DNA from: Leptasterias polaris | Lineage: Eukaryota; Echinodermata; Asteroidea; Forcipulatida; Asteriidae | Direction of reading: 5' to 3' | Assembly: GCA_037783415.1 (NCBI GenBank) | Contig: JAZGTN010000013.1 | Location: forward strand, 558,001 to 622,000 | Length of the DNA: 64,000 bases | Part shown: positions 13,101-23,392 of the stretch, piece by piece | Position numbering within the stretch: the first letter of the stretch is position 1 | Layout of the letters: every line of letters starts with the position of its first letter | Translations under genes and position numbers: made by a program | Notes under the pieces: model-generated | Seen by the model: only the letters and a program-made list of their open reading frames with translations | What the model was told of the DNA's origin: nothing | The model's database searches: none

Positions 13101-16100
13101 TGATACAAAGTCATCAAGATTTCCAGTTCTCGCATGTATGGGTCAATGTGGCTGGCTGGCATAAGACACCCTTGTATGCCTGCAACTCGAACACATTGTA
13201 GCCAAATCCTTTGCTTCTCAGCTTCTCAGCTGCAAGTAAGGATGATTAGCCTCCCAAATTATTATTATTGATAAGTTTCTGAAGGTCATTGCGCAGTGAG
13301 AAATGAAGTGCAGTGGCATCTCACTGGCCCAGCAATAGCGGAAAATACTGACACAGGATACACAAATGACCTTAAATGGATTTGTCTATACATTCAATTA
13401 TCGTTTTTTTTCTTTTCTTATTTGACCACAGTATCAAGTCGCACAACTATGGGCCGTTGCAGAAGCGAGCAAAAATGAAACGGGAGGAGGCGAAGGAGTT
13501 GAGGTGAAGGCAAATAAACCTTATGAAAAACAAACAGAGAATGGCCTTGAAAAGGGGCAATACACACTTAAAATTTATCATTTACAACAGTAAGTATTCT
13601 TGATTTATTCAGATTAACATAAATTGTTTTTGTGTACCAATAACTCTTACACCTTAAAGTTGCTTATTAGGATCCTTCCTCAATGTGTCCAAAAAGTCTG
13701 ACAACATCAAGTCCGGTAATTCAACACTAAAACTGTTGTGATTATACTGGTTTTCCTGTTCCCCAGCTAACTATAATCCATTCCACAGAACAGTTCACAC
13801 CAATCGAATGAAGAAAAAGAAAAAAACATCTCTTCAGCTGTTGGGATATACCCACTGCCTAAATACGGGATTTGAACTGCTTCTAACTACCAGGCAATCT
13901 CAGTGGTTCATTGGAAAAGTCAGGGGTTAGAATCCCACCCGAGCAATGCCTGTGGAAAGTACCGAATACACAGTGCATTACACACATTGGTGTATTTGTT
14001 GTAAGGATTTGTTGTACCGGAACGAGGGAAAAAAGTTGAAACCGTGAAATCTATGGGGAAAAAATCCAAACCACGGAACATCCATGTATGATAGAGGGAT
14101 ATAAGGTGTAAAATACAATTAATAATGTATGTTTTAGTTTTTGTAAGTTGCAACACAAAAAATATATTTAAAAAAAGTACAATCTTCATTTGTTTTTCTT
14201 CTTCTGTTTGTTTGCACTTTAAACTTGAAGTGTTACCGTGCAAAGGGTGAATGAATTGTGTTATCATTGTTTTTCTGGAATCTCGGGAATTAATTTACTC
14301 CAGGATTTTGGGGGATGGGGTGGGGACACCACATGTTCTTCTGTACGGGGAAAGGGAAGAGGTTGTTAGATTATTGGGGGGGGGGACCAACTCCTTCTGG
14401 CACATATCATACATGTACATGTAAGGCATAGTTTGGGAAAGTTAGTTTTGTAAAAGTAAGTGTTGCCTGTTTACAAAATCTGCAAACCCATTGATTTGTT
14501 TGCTTGATAAATGTGTTAATTACAGAAAGGTTCCAAGTTATGTAAGAGCATTAGCACCAGAAGGTGCATTGGAGATGAAGGAAGAAGCATTTAATGCTTA
14601 CCCATACTGCAAAACGGTCATTACTGTGAGTATTTAACAATGTAGCAAAGCATGTCATACAATTGCTTGCCCTGTTCATTGGGACAAAGTCACTCATACA
14701 ACCAACTCAACTCCAGAGTATGAAGTTTAATGGCAGACACAAGACATATCAGATGGGTTTCCATTGTTTACGTAATTCTGAGCATGCACACAAACCTGAG
14801 AAATATGATTTACCTGGTACATGTAAAAATTTGCTGCCATCTAGCGTCTCCCACTGCTGCCACAAAGTCTCTCATTGAACACAAGAACAATATCTACCTG
14901 CATGTAGTTGTGTTATTTAGCAGGGTTTCTATATTATTTTTTTCGTCTCCATAATTTTGAATTGCTTTTTCTTTGATTCTTGTGAAAGTATTGTTAGTTA
15001 GAATTTGGACACCTCTTGTGTAGTATTAGTAAATCTGGGTGATAGAGGCCGTCTGTTTAAAGGCACTGGACACCTTTGGTAATTGTCAAAGACCAGTATT
15101 CTCACCTGGTGTATCCCAACATATGCATAAAATAACAAAACTGTGAAAATTTGGGCTGAATTAGTCATCGAAGTTGCAAGGAAATAATGAAAGAAAAAAC
15201 ACCCTTGTTGCACAAATTTGTGTGCTTTCAGATGCCAATAATAAAAGGCTTCGCTGAAGTCTTTTGTTATTTGAGTGAGAAATTACCTTTTTCTCAAAAA
15301 CTACTTAACTTCAGAGGGAGTCGTTTCTCACAATGTTTTATACTATCAACAGCTCTCCATTGCTTGTTACCAAGTAAGTTTTTATGCTAACAATTACTTT
15401 GAGTAATTACCAATAGTGTTCAGTGCCTTTAAGCCTCTTTGAAACTGATGTCAGTGAATACATACACTTGTTGTGGTTGATAGCATCTTTTTCCGTTTAC
15501 CTTTTGGCAGAATCCCGATTACATGAAGGAAAAGTTCACCCTAACCATTGAAACGTGGCATAAACCAGACAGAGGAAAGCAGGAAAACGTAAGTCCTTAG
15601 CAACTGTAAACCTTCCAGTTTGTGTGTGTTATGACCATCCCAACCACTTTCAAAATCATTTCACTGACAATGTGTTTGGTATGTACTGTTCAAAATACCT
15701 TCAATATTACATGTACATGTACCCCCATTTCTGGAATGGCAGAAATGTGAGAAATATTCTTTGAGAGAAGACGAAGGTTAAAACTGAAATCATGAAATCT
15801 ATTTTAAAATCTATGCAATATTTATTTTGCAATATTTATTTTGGTTGAACAAACAATAGGGAGGCCTGCAGTGTACAAAGTGTAGTTTGAAGTGATTTTT
15901 ATTTGTTTTCAATTGTCAGTTAAGAATAATATATTTAAGTTACATTTATCTCACACCGGTTAATTATTCATTTCTTTATATCATTTTTTAAACCCAAGGT
16001 TCACAACCTGCCACCAGCTCTATTAAGTAAGCGAGATGTTGTACAGATTGATATAGCTAACGACAAGGTTAAAGAATGTGTAAGTATTGAGTTTAACCCT

Positions 16101-19100
16101 GCAGCAAGCTATGTAGAATCCTCGCTTGAGATTGGGCATCAGACATTGGATATATCCCATATTGCATCCTGCATATTAAATGCAATATGCAAATTTGTTG
16201 CGCCACTGTAACATGTTGAATGGTTGCAAAAAATAAGTTAGTGGCCTGACGTTTCGACCCTAGCAGAGTCTTTCTCGAAGGCTAAATGACAACACACGAC
16301 ATACATGCATACAGGATTAACAAGAGCAGTTAAGTGGAAATACATGATTAGAGAGAGAGAGAGAGAGAGAGAAGGGGAAAGCATTCAGAAAAAGCAGGGG
16401 GTAAGCAGGGATTATGGAGACAAAGGGGGGGGGACAAAATGGAAGGTAGGAAGAAAAGTAATTATAGGGCAGACCAAAATTGTGGATATCTGTGGGGGGA
16501 AAAAGAGAAGGCAATAAGGCTTGGGCGATAATGCTTTTTTTCATCCACGATATATCGTCAAAAATGTATCGCGATATTCGATGATATCAAGTTTAATTTG
16601 TGACGTCAACCAAAATCAACTCTTCAGCACTAAACCCACAGGAATTCTCTCTCACAAAGTGCGGCAGTGCACGCGCCTGAAACATGAAACACCTACCAAC
16701 AAGAGAGAATTAATCCTGCAGCTGGCCTCCTAAACCTAACTCACATCACAGAGGATTGTCAACCGAAACTGCTATCGTGTTTTTTTATATTTTATTCTTT
16801 ATGACTGCGTCAGTTGATGCCATTCCTCATAGAGACAACCCAATCCCCAACAGCCAATAAGATTTGTTGTCCATTTCAGGCAAGTTTTTGAAGACGCGCG
16901 ATCTTAGCCAATGAGAAATTTGGTCCTCACCGCGTGCGTATTTCTCAGCCTGGAGCTGCATGTAACATCACGTGTAGGACCACGTGCATGCAGTACACAT
17001 GTGATCATGTTTGCGTGTACATATTCAACATGCGGTTTGTGGTGTGATATAGTCTTGGTTCCAAGACGCTCCAGTTGTGTAGTCACGAACACATGTAGTC
17101 ACGAAAACCTAACCGCTCTCCAAACTGCTCTACCCCACGAACCACTCGCCACCAGAGGGCGCTATCACGGGAATGATAGCGCCCTCTAGTTGCGAGTGGA
17201 TATTGGGGTGATAGCGGTTTAGATAGCGGTTAGGTTTTCGTGACTACACAACTGGAGCGTCTTGGAACCAAGACTAGATTCTGTAGTGTCTGTGTAAGAC
17301 CGCCTGAACGCGCTAAGGCTTTGATGTTGGTCTGTGTGAGACCGTCTGAACGCTAGGCTTTGATGTTGGTCTTTTCGAAGAATCCCAGTCTGGTTAGGAT
17401 CACTTAGGTAATCTTGCGGTTGCGGTCGGTGACTTTCTATGTTTTGAAACGGCTCTATATCGCGATTTTAAAAAAAAGACACGATATCATAATCGTTTCA
17501 GAAATTGTATCGCGATTTTCGATAATATCGTGGTATCGCCCAAGGGCAAAGACAAAAGGATTTTAGTCATTTCCTTCTTGGATGTTCAAACGATGGGGCT
17601 GAGTGGTCAGGCCACCAACTTATTTTTTGCATTTATACCACAGGTCCTTTTGGTTGGTAAGCAGTTTGCAACAGCTAATTCTATTTTCTCATGTTGAATG
17701 GTTGTAAACATCGCTGATCTTCATTCACTCATGTAACTCCCAAACAGTGAAAAGCTACACAATCAAGTAGTATTTGTCGGCGCTCCTGTCGTAATTTTTT
17801 ATGTAAATATGCCAAATAGCATTCAGTTTGACAATTGTCCTTGTTTTATTTTGATGTATTTAGGACAATGATCCAAAAACAGATCCAAAGCTAGTGAAAT
17901 CTTTAAAGTTGGATCGAGGACCACTCAACACTCCTGACTGGAAGGTATGTAGTAGTTCTAGAGTTTAGACTCATATGGAAACCTTTTGTGCCAAAAGGAC
18001 CCTATGAAAACGCACAGCTCAAGCTGCACCACACAATGACCTTGGAATCCCCTGGCTCTGTGGAGAACTTTCCAACCGTTCAATAAACACGCTGGATTTT
18101 GTAGTCTCCTGTCCAGTCTTACATACACTCTTAACATCCTGTTTACGACGTGTATGTATATGTTGTGTGGGTGTGTGTATGTGAGCACACCTACCGGAAG
18201 CATGCACCTCATCACACACGTGAAAAGACTAGTCTTCCGAGCCACGGTCCCAACTAACGCCCAATTTGAATGGATTTCTTTTTTCAAGAAAGATACGCGA
18301 GTGTTATCCTTAACCAATCAAAATGATTGTTACATTACTAGTTTGGCAAAGACTTGCTGAAGACACACTTTTTGGAACTAAGCCGTATGATGGCGCTATT
18401 TATTATTATAATGAGTTGAAGTCGGGAGTCACTGTGCAAAAAGGGATTTTAAACCGAAAATTAGCCAGATTTTGATGGAAAATACGATGTTCATCATGAT
18501 ATTAGCGAGCCTAAATGATTAAAGATTTCATTCTATTGGATATTTTATGAAAGTATAGTATCTTAGCTTCGTTATGCTACTAGAACTAAGAGATATTTTA
18601 TGAAAGTATAGTATCTTAGCTTCGTTATGCTACTAGAACTAAGAGATATTTTATGAAAGTATAGTATCTTAGCTTCGTTATGCTACTAGAACTAAGAGAT
18701 ATTTTATGAAAGTATAGTATCTTAGCTTCGTTATGCTACTAGAACTAAGAGATATTTTATGAAAGTATAGTATCTTAGCTTCGTTATGCTACTAGAACTA
18801 AGAGATATTTTATGAAAGTATAGTATCTTAGCTTTGTTATGCTACTAGAACTAAGAGATATTTTATGAAAGTATAGTATCTTAGCTTCGTTATGCTACTA
18901 GAACTAAGAGATATTTTATGAAAGTGTAGTATCTTAGCTTCGTTATGCTACTAGAACTAAGAGATATTTTGAAAGATATTCTCAAAAAGACGATAGATGC
19001 AAAAAAAATATGATTTTTTTCGGCAGTTTTTCCATTTGGAAACTCTCGCAGGCTTAGTTCCCCAATGGAATTGATATGAGATAGCAGTAGACTAACATGT

Positions 19101-22100
19101 TGCCTGGAAAGGGTTAATTTTTAGTATTGCAGTAGACCTGCATGTATGTTAAAAAATTCGTGAAGAATACCTTCTTACAGAGAAACTGCCAACTTTTGGA
19201 AAGTGTTACTTTCAAAAGTGTAGGACGACATTGAAGTTTATCGAGAACAAATTGCAGCAAATGGCTGTCAAATTCAGTGAGGCTGAATATTACCAATTAA
19301 TTTTTGGGAGTGCAAATTTTTGTATTGTAGTGCAGAATTTTCTTCTAGCTTTTATTGAGGCCCCAAAATTTACTCATTGAACTATTCACCCTTAAAAATC
19401 CACGCCATTTGTAAATCCTTGATTTGTATTTCATGTTGGATTTTTGTTATCATTGGAAGATTTCTGTTTGTTTGTTTGAGAAGTTTGAGAAGTTTGAGAA
19501 GTTTCATGAGTGTGTGCTTAGTATTGTACGGAAATTATTTTGTGTAGATTTGTACGTATTGAACGTCCACTCTATGCCTTAGCAATGAGTTTGTACCATT
19601 CCATCCTAAACCACAATCAAATTAATGTACATTTTTTCTTTTCTTTTTTCTGTTTTCATGAAGTAGAAATTGAAACATCCTCTTTAGGGATTGTCAATAT
19701 GAAGAGAAAAAAAAATGTCTTCTAATACCTATTATAATTTTGTTTTTTTGCAGGACACATGTGAGCCTCACATGTGTGCATACAAACTGGTAACAATTGA
19801 ATTTGTGTGGTTTGGACTACAAAGTATAGTAGAGAGCTGGGTTCAAAAGGTGAGTAAAATTGTGTACACCAAGGAAAGCATTCTTTCTACTTTAATCTGA
19901 TTTCTGATTTATTTATCTCTTTTTTTTTTCCACCCTAAAAATTCAGCAAAATTGTTACTAACTAGCCTGAAAAGTCTATAGAAAGCCTATACCATATGTA
20001 GGTCAGCCTACTTTTATTCCAGGGGCCAAATATTATCCCTGATGCACAAAATAAACACTCATTTCATTTCAAGACACTAACAGTAATTATGCTCACGAAT
20101 TGCAAGTATTAACCTCCATAGCAAGGTTATGGAACATCCACTTGGCACATATATGACATAAGGCTGGATAATTGATTGATGTATAATTTTAAAAATTGTG
20201 ATATAGATAGACACAACCAAAATGTATTGTTCTGTTTATGTTTACATTATTTCTAATTCTTCGAGAACATTTTCAATGAATTTAAGACCGGTTCATACTT
20301 CACGCGAAAGCGAATTACGTGACGTATGTGGTCACATATGCGCTGTTTTCCGATTGTGATGCAGGAAAATTTGTTTCACTTTCGCAATTTGTGTGAAGTA
20401 TGAACCAGGCTTTAAAGGTATTATACAGGATTGGCAGAGCTGACAAAATAATCACAGACAGTGTTCATGTTTTGTGTAATCAACCACATACATGAAATAA
20501 CAAACCTGTGAAAATTTGAGCTCAATTGGTCATCGAGGTCACGAGAAAATAGTGAAAAGAGACCTTATGTGTTTTCTGTTTTTCAAACATCGAGTTTATT
20601 ATCGCGCGAGATAAAAACTATTGTTTTACTCATTTCTCAGAAACGATAGCATTTTAGGCAGAAATATTTTAAGGAACCCTTTCTACCATTACTTACTTTA
20701 AATCATGTAAGTTATGTGTGAATCTGTGAACATTTGTGTTTTTCGATCTTACCAATAGTGTACAGGGCCTTTAAGTGTAAAAGGATTTGTATAAGTTCTA
20801 CAACTGTTTACAGGTATTTTGAATGAGTGGCCAATGTACATGCACCATGCTATTTAAAGTTTTTATATATAGCAAAGTGATTTTTTTTTTTCCTGATTTT
20901 AAATGAAGTTTTGAATAATGTTTATTTATTTTGAAATATAAAACCATTCATTTGAAGGGATTTTTCACAATGTTCTTTGTTCTCTGTTTACACTTCTTAG
21001 TATATTATCTTTCCATCTTTCGTGACTTTGTTCAACCTGTTTGTCGGTATGTTACTGTTCCTGGTAACATTCTGGTAATGTTTGTCTGTCCATCAGGCAT
21101 CTCTCCACAAGCCCTGGCTTCTACCAGATGCCTCCATACTTATTTTTCTTTCTGTCTTGTTAAAAATGCTTTTTTTAAAGTTTACTTCTTAAATTTAACT
21201 GTTCTTTTTTATGTATTGTTAAATGTTATGCATTGTTTAGAAATGTTCATGAAGTATGGAAATAAATGTGAGTTTTATCTGATTTGAATTGTATTGTGTT
21301 TTCAACATTTAGGCTGAGAGGAGGGTATTTACAAATTTTCACCGTCAACTGTACAGCTGGATGGATAAATGGGCCGGTCTTACAATGGCTGACATCCGTG
21401 CACTTGAAGATGAAACCCAGGCAGAGCTAGATAAAGTAAGCAAATCTTTTGGCTTTCGTTTGTCATGAGCATCCAGCTTGGCCAAGATCAGTACCCTTAG
21501 TGGGATAATACATCATGTTTTTTTAATGGTACATTCCTTTCCCTAGTAAACAAACCACTAAATCAACATGTGGCCATTTAATCAAGTTAGTTGGTCAAAA
21601 ACATGAAACCCAATAGACACAATCAGCGACTGCAGTCATGTGACCCATAGTGGGTATACAATGTAAACAAACCAAGCAAGCAACGCGCAGCGTGAATGGA
21701 AACGCATGGCTGCTTCCGAGCGCTTCTGCCGTAAGGTGGGAAGCAGCCATGGTTTTCCATGCTCGCTGTGCATTGCTTGCTACGTTTGTTTACATTGTAT
21801 ACCCACTATGAGTCAGGTGACTCGGTTGCCGATTGTGTCTATTGACTGTTGCAATTTATCTTTAAAAAATGGGGATGGGTAAGGGGAGTGGTCTTCAAAT
21901 GCTATTTAAGTACATGACGTATTTCATACAGAAATGTTTTTCAGACACTCCATTTCTGAGATGACTTTATAGGGCATTGAGGCACTAGGTTATCACAGAG
22001 AGACTGTTAGTGTGAGTAGGGAGAAACTCTGCCTCCAGACCATGGTTTGAACATCGAAGAAGGAAATGACCAATAAACTTTTGACTTTGCCCTCTCTTTT

Positions 22101-22628
22101 TTCCCCACAGATATCCACCTTTTTAGTCTGCCTTATTTTACTAATTAATTATTTGTTTTCATTCTTCCAACCTTCCATTTTGTCCTTTGTGTTTCCAACT
22201 TCTTGTGGTCAAATCAGCCCCTTCCCTCTACCCCCTCCCCTTTGTCTCCTTATTCATTGTTCACCCCCTGCTTTTTCTGTGTGCTTTCTGCCTCTCTCCC
22301 TCTATTCATGTATTTCCACTTGACTGCTCTTGTTAATCCTGTATGCAGGTATGTCTTGTGTTAGTGTTGTGTGTTGTCATTTAGCCTTCCAGAAAGACTC
22401 TGCTAGGGTTGAAGCTTCAGTCCATTAACTATTATTTTGCAGAAATTGGCGTAGCATTAATTTTGAGTCGGTGAGCTTTCAGATTGAAAGTAGTCAACTT
22501 TTGTTTTTACAATTTCTTTGTATTTTACCTTTGTTTAATTGTGTTAGTGATTATCATATATCAAAGTATTGTCTTTTGTTCCGCAGATGCGTAAAGAGGG
22601 TGAGGTAAGAGGCACCAAAGAAAAGTGA
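1111..22628 (+). CDS. PITPNA/B: Class I phosphatidylinositol transfer protein (9 of 10 coding exons; 5' exon off window)
   Basis: Coding exons are 1111-1141, 13432-13589, 14526-14625, 15511-15588, 15999-16079, 17864-17944, 19754-19849, 21313-21435 and 22587-22628 (TGA). All are bounded by AG/GT and join in frame. With a 17-nt first exon the protein would be 268 residues, close to the 270-271 of vertebrate PITP alpha/beta. The family moves phosphatidylinositol and phosphatidylcholine between membranes in the cytosol. Diagnostic blocks, in order: [34 protein letters not shown] (the Thr and Lys that bind the inositol phosphate), [19 protein letters not shown] (Asn of the headgroup site), [41 protein letters not shown] and DIRALEDET. 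The membrane-docking WW of vertebrates reads WF here (VWFGLQ). The last exon contains GAGgtaaga, a possible internal donor. The family call is secure; alpha versus beta cannot be decided. Confidence 0.96.
2700..3311. mobile_element. Small DNA transposon with CAGGGTTCTGCCCA ends and GAGACC target duplication
   Basis: The left end reads CAGGGTTCTGCCCA and the right end is its reverse complement, TGGGCAGAACCCTG. The 6 bp GAGACC lies directly outside both ends (2694-2699 and 3312-3317). No transposase is present; inside are pieces of a G/C-rich GAGTGCCGGTCGG repeat near the right end. The CAG...CTG termini resemble hAT-type elements, but hAT duplications are normally 8 bp, so the superfamily stays open. 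It lies in intron 2 of the PITP gene. Confidence 0.75.
3891..4072. repeat. Two-copy tandem duplication, 91-bp unit
   Basis: The unit begins TTTATTCAAAGAC and repeats once with about ten differences; both halves contain TCGTTTCTCTCGTT and GTTATTTTATAT. It lies inside the mariner-type element. Confidence 0.85.
4510..5508 (+). mobile_element. 5'-truncated LINE of the CR1/L2-like group
   Basis: Only the 3' end of a non-LTR retrotransposon is present: the C-terminal part of the reverse transcriptase frame (4516-5286), a short 3'UTR containing GGCGCTTTACAAGTTTTA, and an (ATT)n tail at about 5485-5507. Truncation at the 5' end and a simple-repeat tail are the signature of target-primed reverse transcription. 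No clear target-site duplication is visible. It sits inside the mariner-type element and is therefore younger than it. Confidence 0.85.
4516..5286 (+). pseudogene. C-terminal fragment of LINE reverse transcriptase
   Basis: The frame encodes 256 residues with no catalytic YADD box, so it cannot be a working polymerase. It contains the thumb-to-C-terminus blocks typical of CR1/L2-like elements: [14 protein letters not shown] near the start, [21 protein letters not shown] in the middle, then [13 protein letters not shown] and [13 protein letters not shown] near the end. It has no internal stop, which suggests a fairly recent insertion. A TAG lies directly upstream of the first ATG, so that ATG is only where the truncated frame happens to open. 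Confidence 0.85.
6015..6211. mobile_element. Small inverted-repeat element (CTGGGCCCAAT family)
   Basis: Ends CTGGGCCCAAT and ATTGGACCCAG are inverted with one mismatch. The block AGAGCTGCTTA near the left end recurs near the ends of the element at 34690-34857, so the two are relatives. Non-coding; lies in PITP intron 2. Confidence 0.6.
6212..9689. other. PITP intron 2 sequence, no gene recognised
   Basis: I see simple repeats at 7397-7418 (A-run) and 7900-7938 (ATA then TAGA units), several ACATGTACATGTA clusters around 8565-8605 and 8697-8708, and a degenerate tRNA-like SINE scrap around 7115-7180 (TAGTTGTTAGGACG then GGTCGCAGTCCC). The longest open frame is 168 codons on the minus strand (7888-8394). 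It ends in a run of Tyr codons from the ATA repeat and matches no family I know; in AT-rich DNA this may be chance. Confidence 0.5.
9690..9895 (+). repeat. Degenerate tRNA-derived SINE remnant
   Basis: The block has a box-B-like GGTTCTTGTTCC near 9740, followed by a body with GTTGGCTCTCTCCTATGCC and TTTTTCTCTGGGCCCTC. These resemble the body of marine-invertebrate tRNA SINEs. The match is from memory of style and is weak. It ends where the LINE tail begins. Confidence 0.35.
9896..13137 (-). mobile_element. 5'-truncated non-LTR retrotransposon (LINE), minus strand
   Basis: On the minus strand the element starts inside the endonuclease domain (ARTG block at about 13125-13137), runs through reverse transcriptase to a stop at 10062, and ends in a short 3'UTR with an (AACCA)n tail at about 9899-9917. 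Just upstream of the break there is a stop codon (about 13140-13148), so the start of the frame was lost during insertion. It lies in antisense orientation within PITP intron 2. No convincing target-site duplication is visible. Confidence 0.9.
10062..13137 (-). pseudogene. LINE endonuclease (partial) and reverse transcriptase, long intact frame
   Basis: The frame is open for about 1,020 codons but lacks the N-terminal half of the apurinic-type endonuclease. Remaining endonuclease blocks are [18 protein letters not shown] and SDVHCPLEL (the SDH-type box). Reverse transcriptase follows: [70 protein letters not shown], and catalytic [12 protein letters not shown]-terminal CX2CX9HX4C finger is present (CPLC...FHYTLVC). 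Absence of frameshifts over 3 kb indicates a young copy. The exact clade cannot be fixed by eye. As it lacks its 5' end it is a dead-on-arrival copy. Confidence 0.92.
13138..13431 (+). other. End of PITP intron 2
   Basis: Between the LINE and the exon at 13432 lies unremarkable AT-rich intron sequence ending in a long T-rich tract and ACCACAG acceptor. Confidence 0.6.
15061..15428. mobile_element. TTAA-flanked MITE, family 1 copy A
   Basis: The ends AGGCACTGGACAC... and ...GTGTTCAGTGCCT are inverted and are flanked by TTAA at 15057-15060 and 15429-15432. A second copy at 32547-32914 is highly similar along its whole length (shared ATCCCAACATATGCATAAAA and TTTTATACTATCAACAGCTC). TTAA targets are typical of piggyBac or Kolobok transposases, so this is a non-autonomous relative of one of them. 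It lies in PITP intron 4. Confidence 0.85.
16519..17546. mobile_element. Inverted-repeat element with CTTGGGCGATA ends, nested in the composite repeat
   Basis: The left end CTTGGGCGATA and the right end TATCGCCCAAG are inverted, and both sub-terminal regions are rich in ATCG-palindromes (ATATCGCGAT-like). The sister copy at 22030-22445 lacks this segment, so it is an insertion. Its centre is a large palindrome (17050-17274). No reading frame of note. Superfamily not determined; the target duplication is blurred. Confidence 0.7.
17050..17274. repeat. Long palindrome with arms of about 105-120 bp
   Basis: The left arm begins TAGTCTTGGTTCCAAGACGC and the right arm ends with its reverse complement. 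Both arms carry GTCACGAAAACCTAACCGCT and GAGGGCGCTATCA. The left arm has an extra internal duplication (AGTCACGAACACATGT). Such DNA can extrude a cruciform or form an RNA hairpin. Confidence 0.9.
18541..18970. repeat. Minisatellite, 53-bp unit, about 8 copies
   Basis: The unit starts TATTTTATGAAAGTATAG and contains ATCTTAGCTTCGTTATGC and CTACTAGAACTAAGAGA. Copies are nearly identical: I see one C-to-T change in the sixth and one A-to-G change in the eighth, with a truncated ninth. Within each unit ATCTTAG and CTAAGAGAT can pair across about 20 nt. It lies in PITP intron 7. There are no spacers, so it is not a CRISPR array. Confidence 0.95.
20290..20406. mobile_element. Short inverted-repeat element, GGTTCATACTTCAC ends
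   Basis: GGTTCATACTTCAC at the left and GTGAAGTATGAACC at the right are perfect inverted repeats of 14 bp around a 117-bp element. No target duplication is clear. PITP intron 8. Confidence 0.7.
20416..20770. mobile_element. TTAA-flanked MITE, diverged relative of family 1
   Basis: TTAA flanks lie at 20412-20415 and 20771-20774. The interior shares AATAACAAACCTGTGAAAAT and TTGGTCATCGAGGT with the copies at 15061 and 32547, but the ends (AGGTATTATACAGG / CAATAGTGTACAGGGCCT) have drifted. It begins only 9 bp after the previous element. Confidence 0.7.
21611..21844. mobile_element. Inverted-repeat element, CAATAGACACAATC ends
   Basis: CAATAGACACAATCAGCGAC at the left pairs with the right end GATTGTGTCTATTG, and the pairing continues inward (TGGGTATACAATGTAAACAAA against TTTGTTTACATTGTATACCCA). 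The whole 234-bp element is close to one long hairpin. PITP intron 9. Confidence 0.8.
22030..22445. mobile_element. Second copy of the composite repeat, inverted, without the MITE
   Basis: Read on the minus strand this follows the block at 16227-17689: CCCTAGCAGAGTCTTTCT, a GACAACACAC stretch, AGCAGGGGGTGAA, then CAAAATGGAAGG and TTTGAACATC. It runs straight through the point where the first copy carries the 16519-17546 insertion, so it represents the empty-site state. It ends in PITP intron 9, about 140 bp before the last exon. Confidence 0.75.
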
Positions 22629-22664
22629 TCACGGTCATCGATGGCTCCAAATTCCATGTAAAAA

Positions 22665-22670
22665 AATAAA
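22665..22670 (+). terminator. Possible poly(A) signal of the PITP gene
   Basis: AATAAA occurs 37 bp after the stop codon. That would make a very short 3'UTR; a longer transcript using a later signal (for example AATAAA at about 23647) is equally possible. Confidence 0.35.
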
Positions 22671-23392
22671 CACATGCAAAATCACCTCATGGGCACTGTG
22701 GCCCAAAGTGAATATTTAAATGATTTTTTTTGTAGCAATAAGTCTAGATCCGATTTAAGTTCTTGCACTGAATCAAGCTCCTGGTTGTGTGGTACCTATA
22801 CTCAATTTCACGTAACTGCTACAAGAAATGTTTGCTATTAAGCAGGAACAGATTACCAGGCAAAATTACTCGTCCTTAACATTGCCTTTCACTGGTTCCC
22901 TGCCATCGTTTTGCCAAAGCTGATAACTTTGTTAGGTAACATTTTCTGCTTATCAGTTAAGAAAATTGATTTAAAAAATGTGATTGTCATGTTAAACAAA
23001 ATAATTATGTCCCAAAATTTTTAAAGACATTTTCGTGTGGTTTTATAAGTATCAGCTAAAACGAGTGCAACAAATATTTTATAAGCCAGTAAGAAAGTTT
23101 AGTTGTTGCCGACACATTTTTGTGGGTTTTCTTGTTTCGTTTCAGTATCATTCCTTGGAAATGTACTCATGATGTTCATGTATTATTTGTTTGAGTCAGA
23201 TACTGACTTATGACTTCTTGAATTAGAAAACATCACTGATGGCATCGGTATACATGTAAGTCACATTCTTGGGGTTTAAAATTCTGCCTTTGGAGGGTTG
23301 AACAAAGGCAAGGATTAGTTGTCTTATAAGTAATTAACTTTTATAATTTGCCCTTTTTTAACGGAGGATTTCATGGTGGTCACAACACAAAT

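Larger units (their letters stand above)
16227..17689. mobile_element. Composite repeat with 15-bp flanking duplication, interrupted by a MITE
   Basis: The 15-mer CATGTTGAATGGTTG occurs at 16212-16226 and again at 17690-17704, which reads as a target-site duplication around this block. The inner ends are inverted repeats (AAAAAATAAGTTAGTGGCCTG near 16228 and its near reverse complement at 17606-17630). The block holds CTGACGTTTCGACCCTAGCA and a (GA)n run at 16351-16372. A second copy in opposite orientation lies at about 22030-22445. Class unknown; a 15-bp duplication would fit retroposition better than a cut-and-paste element. Lies in PITP intron 6. Confidence 0.6.

Noticed and set aside
18541..18970. 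Regular 53-bp repeats that might suggest a CRISPR array
   Set aside because: The repeats are directly tandem with no unique spacers, and lie in a eukaryotic intron.
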